Positions 8,175 to 14,320 of a DNA stretch of 14,320 nucleotides are shown here, in pieces. The translations under genes were made by a program, and so were the position numbers. The notes beneath the pieces are model-generated. The model had not been told where the DNA came from and made no database searches. It saw only the letters and a list, made by a program, of their open reading frames with translations. Position 1 is the first letter of the stretch. Every line of letters begins with the position of its first letter. The DNA is from an uncultured Micrococcales bacterium (lineage in GTDB: Bacteria > Actinomycetota > Actinomycetes > S36-B12 > UBA10799). The DNA is taken from positions 1-14,320 of the forward strand of contig CALFYG010000151.1 of assembly GCA_937952095.1 (NCBI GenBank), in the 5' to 3' direction.

Positions 8175-8205
8175 AACCCTCGTGCCCTTGGGCCCGGGGG
8201 TTTTT
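8175..8205 (+). terminator. Intrinsic terminator (attenuator) between the leader peptide and cimA
   Basis: The segment 8175-8186 pairs with 8191-8202. From the outside it forms AACCC with GGGTT, then one U-G pair and two further pairs, one U-C mismatch, and GCC with GGC closing a CUUG loop. Five T residues (8201-8205) follow directly, giving a textbook GC stem and U-tract. It lies 19 nt after the leader stop codon and ends 5 nt before the cimA ribosome binding site. Confidence 0.8.
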
Positions 8206-8221
8206 CATTGGAAGGATTGAC

Positions 8222-9799
8222 ATGGACGAGCAGTTCCAGTTGTTCGACACCACGCTGCGCGATGGAGCCCAGCGCGAAGGGATCTCCTTCTCGGTGGAGG
8301 ACAAGCTCGCCATTTCCCGCTTGCTCGACGAGTACGGCGTGGGCTTCATCGAGGGCGGGTGGCCCGGTGCCATGCCCAAGGACACAGAGTTCTTCGCCCG
8401 CGCCGCTCGCGAACTCAAACTGCGCAACGCCACGCTCGTCGCGTTCGGCTCCACCCGCAAGGCCGGTGTGGCCGTCGCTGACGATCCGCAGGTGCAGGCG
8501 CTGCTCGACAGCGGTGCGCCGGTCATCACCTTGGTGGCGAAGTCCGACATCCGGCACGTGCACGAGGCGCTGCGGACCACGCCGGAGGAGAACCTCGCGA
8601 TGGTGACGGACACGGTCAAGCACCTGCTGGCCGAGGGCCGACGCGTGTTCGTCGACTGCGAGCACTTCTTCGACGGCTACAAGCACGACGCCGACTACGC
8701 CGTGTCGGTGGCCCGGGCCGCGCTCGACGCCGGCGCGGAAGCCGCGGTGATGTGTGACACGAACGGCGGCATGCTGCCCTCCGGGATCACGCGCATCGTC
8801 ACCGATGTGCGCTCACGCGTCGACGGCCGGCTCGGTATTCACTGCCAGGACGACACCGGGTGTGCCGTCGCGAACACGGTCGCTGCAGTCGAGGCCGGTG
8901 CCACGCATGCGCAGTGCACGGCCAACGGCTACGGCGAGCGGACCGGCAACGCCGACCTCTTCGTCGTGGCCGCGAACCTCGAACTGAAACTCGGCCTGCA
9001 GGTCCTGCCACCGGGGCACCTCAAGGAGTCCGTGCGGATCTCGCACGCGATCGCTGAGATCGCCAACATCGCCCCGGACACCCATCAGCCCTACGTCGGC
9101 GTGAGTTCGTTCGCCCACAAGGCGGGGCTGCACGCCAGCGCGTTGAAAGTCAACTACGAGTTGTACAACCACGAGGACGCGTCGAAGGTGGGCAACGACA
9201 TGCGGGTTCTCGTCACGGAGATGGCCGGGCGTGCGTCGGTCGAACTGAAGGGCAAGGAACTCGGATACGACCTCTCCGAGGACCCCGCGCTGCTTGGCCG
9301 CGTCGTGGACCGGGTGAAAGAGCTCGAGGCGCAGGGCTGGACCTTCGAGGCTGCTGACGCGTCCTTCGAGTTGATGATCGTCGATGAACGCGAGCACGGT
9401 AGGACCCGCCCGTTCACCGTCGAGTCGTGGCGCACGATCGTCGAGCAGCGTATCGATGGCGAGGTCGTCAGCGAGGCCACTGTCAAGCTCGCCGTCGGCG
9501 ATCACCGCATCGTCGCGGTGGGGGAGGGCAACGGTCCGGTGAACGCTCTGGACAACGCCCTGCGGTCGGCGTTGAACGAGCTGTACCCGGAGCTCACGGG
9601 CTTCGAACTCGTCGACTACAAGGTCCGCATCCTGGAGGGCGTCCGCGGCACCGGCGCGGTGACCCGCACGCTCGTCGGATCGTCCGACGGCAGCCGGCGG
9701 TGGGACACCGTCGGGGTGCACGAGAACGTGATTGCGGCCTCCTGGATGGCGTTGGAAGACGCTGTCGCGTACGGCCTGCTGGGGGCCGAACAGGACTGA
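8222..9799 (+). CDS. cimA: Citramalate synthase
   Basis: This 525-residue DRE-TIM metallolyase condenses pyruvate and acetyl-CoA to (R)-citramalate, the entry to the threonine-independent isoleucine route. Visible features are LFDTTLRDGAQREG near the N-terminus, FIEGGWPGAMPKD, MCDTNGGMLP and ANGYGERTGNADLF. HKAGLHASA marks the linker and LeuA-like regulatory C-terminal domain. WPGAMPKD and the overall length match CimA and not LeuA. The usual metal-binding HxH appears as HCQDD, with Gln209 in place of the second His. GGAAGGA sits 5 nt before the ATG at 8222. Leader peptide, hairpin and terminator upstream suggest attenuation. A homocitrate synthase or LeuA function is less likely from these motifs. 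Confidence 0.93.
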   Translation: MDEQFQLFDTTLRDGAQREGISFSVEDKLAISRLLDEYGVGFIEGGWPGAMPKDTEFFARAARELKLRNATLVAFGSTRKAGVAVADDPQVQALLDSGAPVITLVAKSDIRHVHEALRTTPEENLAMVTDTVKHLLAEGRRVFVDCEHFFDGYKHDADYAVSVARAALDAGAEAAVMCDTNGGMLPSGITRIVTDVRSRVDGRLGIHCQDDTGCAVANTVAAVEAGATHAQCTANGYGERTGNADLFVVAANLELKLGLQVLPPGHLKESVRISHAIAEIANIAPDTHQPYVGVSSFAHKAGLHASALKVNYELYNHEDASKVGNDMRVLVTEMAGRASVELKGKELGYDLSEDPALLGRVVDRVKELEAQGWTFEAADASFELMIVDEREHGRTRPFTVESWRTIVEQRIDGEVVSEATVKLAVGDHRIVAVGEGNGPVNALDNALRSALNELYPELTGFELVDYKVRILEGVRGTGAVTRTLVGSSDGSRRWDTVGVHENVIAASWMALEDAVAYGLLGAEQD

Positions 9800-9832
9800 G
9801 GGGGGGGCCGATTCCGCGCGCACCGAGATGCG

Positions 9833-12800
9833 GTGATCGCTACGCTGGAACGCGTGGTGCAGGTGGGAAATGAGGACGGCCCCGCCACCTCTGGAATTGA
9901 TCTGATCGTCGGATTCGGCTCAAGCGCAGGTGGCTTGGAGGCTCTGCAATCGGTCGTTCGCCACCTGCCGTTGGGTCGGCCCATCGCGTACGTCATCGCC
10001 CAGCACGTCTCGCCGCAACACCGCAGCCTGATGGCGCAGTTGCTCGACAAGGAGACGCCACTGCGGGTGGTGTTCGCCGAGGACGGTCAGACCCTCGAGG
10101 CGGACACCGTCTACGTGATCCCGCCCAACGCCGATGGTGTGCTCCGCGGCGACACCATCGCATTGCTGCCGCCTGCCTCGGGAGCGGGCGCGAAACCCAG
10201 CATCGACGCGCTCTTCCTCAGCCTGGCCGATCGCGGCCCTGGGGCTGCTGCGGTCCTGCTGTCCGGCACCGGAGACGACGGCACCTACGGGATGCGGGAG
10301 GTTCGGGCCCACGGGGGACTGACCGTCGCCCAGCGCCCGGACACCGCCAAGTACGAGGACATGCCGAACTCGGCGATCCGGGCCGGGGTCGCGGAACTGG
10401 TCCTCGACCCGGAGGAGATCGGGGGTGTGCTCGGCCATCCGCCGACCGACGGGGAGTTGACGGACGCGCCGGTCGGGGAGGTGGCCGACGAGGTCATCCA
10501 ACAGTTGCGTCGCGATGGGGCGGGCGACTTCTCGCAGTACAAGAAGGCGACGATCCAGCGTCAGATCGCGCGGCGGATGGCGATCCTGCAACTGCTCGAC
10601 GACGCCGACTATCTGACCTACCTCAAGGCGAACCCGTCCGAGAGCCGGATGCTGCGCCAGGCCCTGCTCGTGTCGGTCACGGCGTTCCGTCGGGACCCTG
10701 CGGCCTGGGACACGCTTGGCACGATCCTGGCCGGCCGGTGGCGTGAGCGGACCCCCGAGGAACCGCTGCGTATCTGGGTACCCGGCTGCGCGACCGGGGA
10801 AGAGGCCTACACGATGGGCATGCTTGTGCACAGCGCGCTGCCTCACGTGGACACGCTGGCCAACAGCCTGAAGATCTTCGCCACCGACCTCGACGACGTG
10901 GCACTCGACTTCGCCCGGCATGGCCGATACCCCGTCCAAGCCATCGCCGGCCTGCCGCGGGAATGGCAGGAACGGTACTTCCAGGTCCGGTCAGGGGTCG
11001 CCGAGGTGGCCCCGTTCCTGCGCGAAGCGACTGTGTTCGCCCATCACGACGTCACGACCGATCCGGCGTTCATCAAGCTTGACATCGTCAGCCTGCGAAA
11101 TCTGCTCATCTACTTCCGTGCATCCCTGCAGCGACGGGTCCTGGAAGTGATGCACTACGCGCTGCGGCCGGGAGGGTTGCTGTTCCTCGGTGGCGCCGAA
11201 GGCGTGGCCGGCATGCAGGAACACTTCGTCCAGCTATCGGGCAAGATGCGCATCTTCGAACGGATGCCAGGAGGACCGCAGCACCCGCCTGAGCGCCACG
11301 ACGCCCCCCGCCCCCGGACGCGGTCGCTGCGTTCGCATCCGCCGCAGTCGGACACCTCCTGGTTGGTGCGCGACGCGCTCGTGCGTTCCCTGTCCCCGAA
11401 CATGGTCGTGGTGGACTCCGATGACAGGGTCATCGAAATCGTCGGGGACACCGCAGACTTCCTCACTCTCAGTTCCGGGCCGTTCGATGATCGCCTCTCC
11501 TCGCTGATCCGTCACGATCTCGACGTGGATGTCCGGGCCGCACTCGTGCAAGCGCGCGCCACCTCATCGCCGGCGCAGATCATGGTCTCCGGCGAAGACC
11601 GGGTTGTCACCTTGCGGGCCGTCCCACTGAGCACGTCCCGTGGCGAATTCGTAGCGCTGTCCTACTCGAACGATCCGCTGGCCGATGTGCCTGCGTCCGA
11701 GAGTGACGCGGTCATCACGTCCACCCTGCGGCAGGAACTCGCGCATACCCGTGAGGCGCTGCAGGCCACGATCCAGGAACTCGAGACCTCGAACGAGGAG
11801 TTGCAGGCGACCAACGAGGAGATGACGGCATCTTCGGAGGAACTGCAGGCCGGCAACGAAGAACTCGAGACGATCAACGAGGAGTTGCAGGCGACGAACG
11901 AGGAACTCGCGTCGCTGAACCAGGAGCTGCAGGTCCGCCAGCGCGAACTCACCGAGGTCAACGAGGATCTGGAGAACATTCAGAACTCACTGGCCCACGC
12001 GATGATCATGGTCGACAGCGACCTGCGGGTGACCCGCTACTCGCCGTTGGCGGTGCGCATCTTCGCCCTTGTCGAAGCTGATGTGGGCCGGTCGCTCGCC
12101 GCGATCCCCGGCACCGTGCCGACTGGTCCGCTCGTTGAGGCGGTCAGCGAGGTGGTCGCCGACGGCGAGCGCCGGATCGTCGAGGTGCGTGGGGAGTCCA
12201 ACGCCCACCTGGTACACATCGTTCCCTACAAGACGGCCAAGGGGGTCACCCGCGGGGCCATCCTGTCGTTCTCCGATGTGACACATGCGGCTGCACCGAC
12301 TGACGACACCGACTTCCTCATGCGTGGGTTCCGGGCCATGACCGAGGGGCTCGACGAAGTGGTGTGGCTGCGCAACGAGGACGGCTCGCTGAGTTACGTG
12401 AACCGGGCTGTGCAGGATCTGTTCGGGATCAGCGTGGAACAGGCGATGGCCGATCACACAGCGCTCGACGACATGATGGATCCGGACGATCGTGTGGCCC
12501 TCGGCGCCACTGGCGCCATCGACCGCCCCCGAGTGATGGTCTACACGGTGCACACGCCGATGGGGGACCGGCGGGTGGAGGACGTCGTCCACGATGTCGT
12601 CGAAGGAACCGGCGGCACGAAGGTCACCGTCGGATCGATCCGCGTGGTGCCGGCCCTGGACATGTCGGCGACAGGTTCCGGCGAGGCGGTCTCGGCCCTG
12701 CTCGGACTCGCCGACCAGCTCGTCCTGCTGGTGGACCAGCGGGGGGTCATCAAGCTCTCGGGGCAGGCCTCGGCGGAGATGCTGGGGATCGGCCCCGGTG

Positions 12801-13795
12801 AGATGGTCGGTCGCAGGCTGGCCGATCTCACCCATGACCTGGACGCCGGGCTGGTGATGCGGCTGGTCGCCGGAGAGCCATCGGACCCGAACGCCGCCCA
12901 CCGCATTCGGCTGGTGACACGGGGCGGGACGGTGCGCTGGGCGCGGATGCGGATCGGGCAGGTCCCCGGTCGCGAAGAACACGTCGTCACGCTGTCCGAC
13001 ATCACCGCCAACCGTGAACATGACTCCGACCTGGGTCGCCGTGCGATGTTCGACGGGGCCACAGGTCTGCTGAACCGGGCGACATTCATCGACACGCTCA
13101 GCGTGGAGATGTCGCGACAGAAACGTCACGGCGGGCGCACCGGGGTCCTCTGGGTCGACCTCGACGGGTTCAAGAGCATCAACGATGCCAACGGCCACCG
13201 CATCGGTGACCAAGTGCTGTGGGCCGCGGCCGAACGCTTGCACAGTGTGAGTCGTCGGCAGGATGCGATCGGCCGCCTGGGCGGGGACGAGTTCGGGGTT
13301 CTCATCACCGACGCGGATCGCCCCGATGCCGTCGAATTGGCCGCACAGCGCATCCTGGATGTCATCTCAGAACCCACCGAGACCGACGTCGGGATCGTGC
13401 GGGTCACTGCGAGCATCGGGGTGGCACTGGTCCCGGACGACGCGCACACGGTCGAGGGTGTGCTCAACGCCGCCGACGCGGCGATGTATGCGGCCAAGAA
13501 GGCCGGTGGTGACCGGTTCACCTACTACACCGAGGGCATGAACGAGGAGGCCGAGCAGCGCGCAGATCTCCGGCAGCGACTTGCCGAGGGGTTGCGGCGG
13601 CGCGAGTTCGTCCTGCACTACCAGCCGATCGTCGCGCTCGTGGGCGTCGCCGCGCTCGCGTCGGGCTGCGCCTTCGGCCTGGTGTGGGGCGTGCGCCGTG
13701 CGCCGCGCGCGTGTGCGGTCACCTGCACGTCGAGCCTGCACGTCGAGGCGACGGGGCCCGCGACGTACACCCTGTCGTGCGGAGGTGACCGGTGA
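9833..13795 (+). CDS. CheB-CheR-PAS-GGDEF signalling protein with abruptly broken EAL domain
   Basis: Residue numbers count from the GTG at 9833; a GTG at 9854 is an alternative start. About residues 20-190 form a CheB methylesterase domain with GFGSSAGG, AQHVSPQH and SGTGDDG carrying Ser, His and Asp. About 220-480 form a CheR methyltransferase domain (VTAFRRDP, PGCATGEEAYT, LRNLLIYF). A PAS-like segment, a long coiled coil (about 635-725) and about three further PAS-type segments follow. The GGDEF domain has LGGDEF at 1149-1154 and an inhibitory RxxD site (RRQD, 1141-1144) five residues before it, so it is probably an active, product-inhibited diguanylate cyclase. An EAL domain begins with FVLHYQPIVAL, but after about residue 1269 the reading becomes unrelated and stops at 13795. 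No transmembrane segments or receiver domain are seen in the coherent part, so it is probably cytoplasmic. The coherent gene is 9833-13639; the tail is probably foreign. Confidence 0.85.
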   Translation: MIATLERVVQVGNEDGPATSGIDLIVGFGSSAGGLEALQSVVRHLPLGRPIAYVIAQHVSPQHRSLMAQLLDKETPLRVVFAEDGQTLEADTVYVIPPNADGVLRGDTIALLPPASGAGAKPSIDALFLSLADRGPGAAAVLLSGTGDDGTYGMREVRAHGGLTVAQRPDTAKYEDMPNSAIRAGVAELVLDPEEIGGVLGHPPTDGELTDAPVGEVADEVIQQLRRDGAGDFSQYKKATIQRQIARRMAILQLLDDADYLTYLKANPSESRMLRQALLVSVTAFRRDPAAWDTLGTILAGRWRERTPEEPLRIWVPGCATGEEAYTMGMLVHSALPHVDTLANSLKIFATDLDDVALDFARHGRYPVQAIAGLPREWQERYFQVRSGVAEVAPFLREATVFAHHDVTTDPAFIKLDIVSLRNLLIYFRASLQRRVLEVMHYALRPGGLLFLGGAEGVAGMQEHFVQLSGKMRIFERMPGGPQHPPERHDAPRPRTRSLRSHPPQSDTSWLVRDALVRSLSPNMVVVDSDDRVIEIVGDTADFLTLSSGPFDDRLSSLIRHDLDVDVRAALVQARATSSPAQIMVSGEDRVVTLRAVPLSTSRGEFVALSYSNDPLADVPASESDAVITSTLRQELAHTREALQATIQELETSNEELQATNEEMTASSEELQAGNEELETINEELQATNEELASLNQELQVRQRELTEVNEDLENIQNSLAHAMIMVDSDLRVTRYSPLAVRIFALVEADVGRSLAAIPGTVPTGPLVEAVSEVVADGERRIVEVRGESNAHLVHIVPYKTAKGVTRGAILSFSDVTHAAAPTDDTDFLMRGFRAMTEGLDEVVWLRNEDGSLSYVNRAVQDLFGISVEQAMADHTALDDMMDPDDRVALGATGAIDRPRVMVYTVHTPMGDRRVEDVVHDVVEGTGGTKVTVGSIRVVPALDMSATGSGEAVSALLGLADQLVLLVDQRGVIKLSGQASAEMLGIGPGEMVGRRLADLTHDLDAGLVMRLVAGEPSDPNAAHRIRLVTRGGTVRWARMRIGQVPGREEHVVTLSDITANREHDSDLGRRAMFDGATGLLNRATFIDTLSVEMSRQKRHGGRTGVLWVDLDGFKSINDANGHRIGDQVLWAAAERLHSVSRRQDAIGRLGGDEFGVLITDADRPDAVELAAQRILDVISEPTETDVGIVRVTASIGVALVPDDAHTVEGVLNAADAAMYAAKKAGGDRFTYYTEGMNEEAEQRADLRQRLAEGLRRREFVLHYQPIVALVGVAALASGCAFGLVWGVRRAPRACAVTCTSSLHVEATGPATYTLSCGGDR
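9841..9846 (+). promoter_or_regulatory. Possible -10 box for the CheB-CheR-GGDEF gene
   Basis: TACGCT fits TAnnnT and lies 7 nt before an in-frame GTG at 9854. This would give a leaderless start seven codons after the GTG at 9833. Neither GTG has a convincing Shine-Dalgarno sequence; GGGGGGG at 9801-9807 is too far from 9833. No -35 box is clear. Confidence 0.3.
11776..11952 (+). repeat. Degenerate tandem repeat encoding the coiled-coil linker
   Basis: Within the signalling gene, imperfect in-frame units encode repeated NEELQA, SEELQA and NEELET peptides. GAGGAGTTGCAGGCGAC occurs twice, followed by CAACGAG in one copy and GAACGAG in the other. This Glu/Leu-rich coiled coil is typical of CheB-CheR-PAS hybrids and probably transmits signals between the CheR part and the PAS/GGDEF part. 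Confidence 0.8.
13640..13795 (+). pseudogene. Foreign piece fused in frame: hydrophobic and Cys-rich C-terminal tail of an unidentified protein
   Basis: Directly after the EAL start, the frame reads VGVAALASGCAFGLVWGVRR, a likely membrane segment. About 30 polar residues with three Cys follow, ending in SCGGDR and a stop. It has no resemblance to an EAL domain, which should continue with a conserved Glu-Ala-Leu motif. The stop overlaps the GTG of the next reading (GTGA), as in a real compact gene pair, suggesting the piece derives from an intact locus elsewhere. Base composition is visibly more GC-rich. I do not recognise the protein. Confidence 0.5.
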
Positions 13796-13857
13796 TCACC
13801 GACGTGTGCCAGCGCTGGAACGCGCGCCGTCCCGCGTGGCGCCCCGCGGGCGAGGTG
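13792..13857 (+). pseudogene. N-terminal fragment of an unidentified actinobacterial or phage protein
   Basis: A GTG overlapping the preceding stop begins MITDVCQRWNARRPAWRPAGEV. The Trp- and Arg-rich opening faintly recalls N-termini of actinobacterial and actinophage Mom-family proteins, but I hold this only weakly. After GEVF the same frame changes into an enoyl-CoA hydratase sequence, so only the first 22 or so residues belong to this protein. Confidence 0.35.
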
Positions 13858-13938
13858 TTCGACGCGCAGGAGGCGCGCCGCATCGGTCTCGTGCACGAGG
13901 TCGTGCCCGCGGACGCGCTGGACGCGGCGGTCGCCGGC
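13855..13938 (+). pseudogene. Enoyl-CoA hydratase/isomerase family fragment
   Basis: The frame reads VFDAQEARRIGLVHEVVPAD followed by ALDAAV. This is the conserved A-x-x-A-x-x-x-GLV-(n)-x-VV segment of crotonases that follows the active site. Neither the upstream half of the domain nor the C-terminal helices are present. It is joined in frame to unrelated sequence on both sides, so it is a fragment and not a working gene. Confidence 0.6.
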
Positions 13939-13944
13939 CACATG

Positions 13945-14000
13945 CCCGACGCAATTACAGTGGCGTTGTTGCTGAGAACGCACCATATGGCGGTGCGAGG
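13945..14000. other. Short AT-richer segment of unknown origin
   Basis: This stretch, including CGCAATTACAGTGGCG and ACGCACCATATGGCGG, is noticeably less GC-rich than the sequence on either side. One plus frame reads RNYSGVVAENAPYGGARR, which slightly recalls the PFGG segment of aldehyde dehydrogenases. That is too weak for a call. It probably marks another junction. Confidence 0.3.
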
Positions 14001-14157
14001 CGAACTGCCGGCCGCCCTGGCCGAGGAACTGCAGCAGGTTGGACGTCGCGTCGAGCTGGCCGGTGGCCTTGAGGAGGGCGAAGCCGACGACGAGCAGCCG
14101 CACCGGCGGCACTCGCTCGGGCCAGGCCACGCGCGCGTCGACGTAGACCGCGTGCAG
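14001..14157 (-). other. Unidentified hydrophobic coding fragment
   Basis: On the minus strand, in frame with the WYL piece, the reading continues VYVDARVAWPERVPPVRLL followed by VVGFALLKATGQLDATSNL. It is coherent in composition but is not the expected continuation of a WYL domain. It could be a further joined fragment. I do not recognise it. Confidence 0.3.
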
Positions 14158-14320
14158 CCCGGCCGGCCGCACCACCGGATCCACGGTGCGCTCGACCGCC
14201 GTCACCCGGTCGACGCGGAACGTCCGGAGCCCGGCGTCGGTGTCCGCGACCAGATACCAGTTCGTGCCCTTGGCCACGAGACCGAGGGGATGGACGAGTC
14301 GGGTGCTCGGGTCGCGCCTC
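14158..14320 (-). pseudogene. WYL-domain transcriptional regulator fragment (runs off right edge)
   Basis: The minus strand from the right edge reads RRDPSTRLVHPLGLVAKG, then TNWYLVADTDAGLRTFRVDR, then VTAVERTVDPVVRPAG. This is the WYL effector domain of actinobacterial HTH-WYL (DeoR/YafY-like) regulators. The N-terminal helix-turn-helix would lie beyond the right edge. The C-terminal part breaks off after RPAG and is replaced by unrelated sequence. Confidence 0.65.

Noticed and set aside
11776..11952. Possible CRISPR-like or minisatellite array
   Set aside because: The repetition is in frame and encodes a well-known coiled-coil linker. Units are degenerate and there are no spacers.
11987..13243. 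Minus-strand open frame of about 418 codons opposite the PAS/GGDEF region
   Set aside because: The plus strand encodes clear PAS and GGDEF domains. The antisense translation is His/Asp/Arg-rich without recognisable domains.
13792..14320. A single novel plus-strand protein starting at the 13792 GTG and open to the right edge
   Set aside because: The reading changes family after about 22 residues and later becomes antisense to a WYL domain, so it is a by-product of joined fragments.

Overview
This looks like chromosomal DNA of a high-GC member of the Actinomycetota. The LeuA, LeuB, IlvE and CimA sequences and the order leuB-ilvE-cimA are typical of the phylum. Several genes appear to have leaderless starts, with a TAnnnT-like -10 box 6-7 nt before the start codon. 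I cannot name the genus.

Left (1-1817). The 5' part of leuA lies on the minus strand and runs off the left edge. A very short leader ORF with four consecutive Leu codons and a strong hairpin precedes it, so leuA is probably under leucine attenuation. Divergent from it is a class I amidotransferase-like hydrolase of the PuuD type.

Middle left (1818-5706, minus strand). A tightly packed four-gene operon, read from 5706 downwards, encodes a small NIL-domain protein, a PuuA/GlnA3/GlnA4-type gamma-glutamyl-amine synthetase, an aldehyde dehydrogenase and a short-chain dehydrogenase. It converges on puuD across a region holding three copies of a 15-bp sequence. The enzyme set fits catabolism of a polyamine or ethanolamine through gamma-glutamylated intermediates, with PuuD removing the glutamyl group.

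Middle right (5707-9799, plus strand). leuB and ilvE overlap by 4 nt. A 79-nt nested perfect palindrome follows, then an apparent attenuator: leader peptide MRTALIIDRRIG, a 9-bp hairpin and an intrinsic terminator. Last comes cimA (citramalate synthase). LeuA, CimA, LeuB and IlvE would together serve leucine synthesis and the citramalate route to isoleucine. Both pathway-entry enzymes have leader peptides rich in the matching amino-acid codons.

Right (9833-14320). A long multidomain signalling protein carries CheB, CheR, coiled coil, several PAS-type domains and GGDEF, and then enters an EAL domain. The EAL reading breaks off after about nine recognisable residues near 13640. From there to the end the sequence is a patchwork of short pieces of unrelated genes on both strands (a membrane/Cys-rich tail, an unidentified N-terminus, an enoyl-CoA hydratase piece, a WYL-domain piece). 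This most likely reflects a chimeric contig end rather than biology. The strongest biological candidates are the two amino-acid attenuators, especially the one before cimA.
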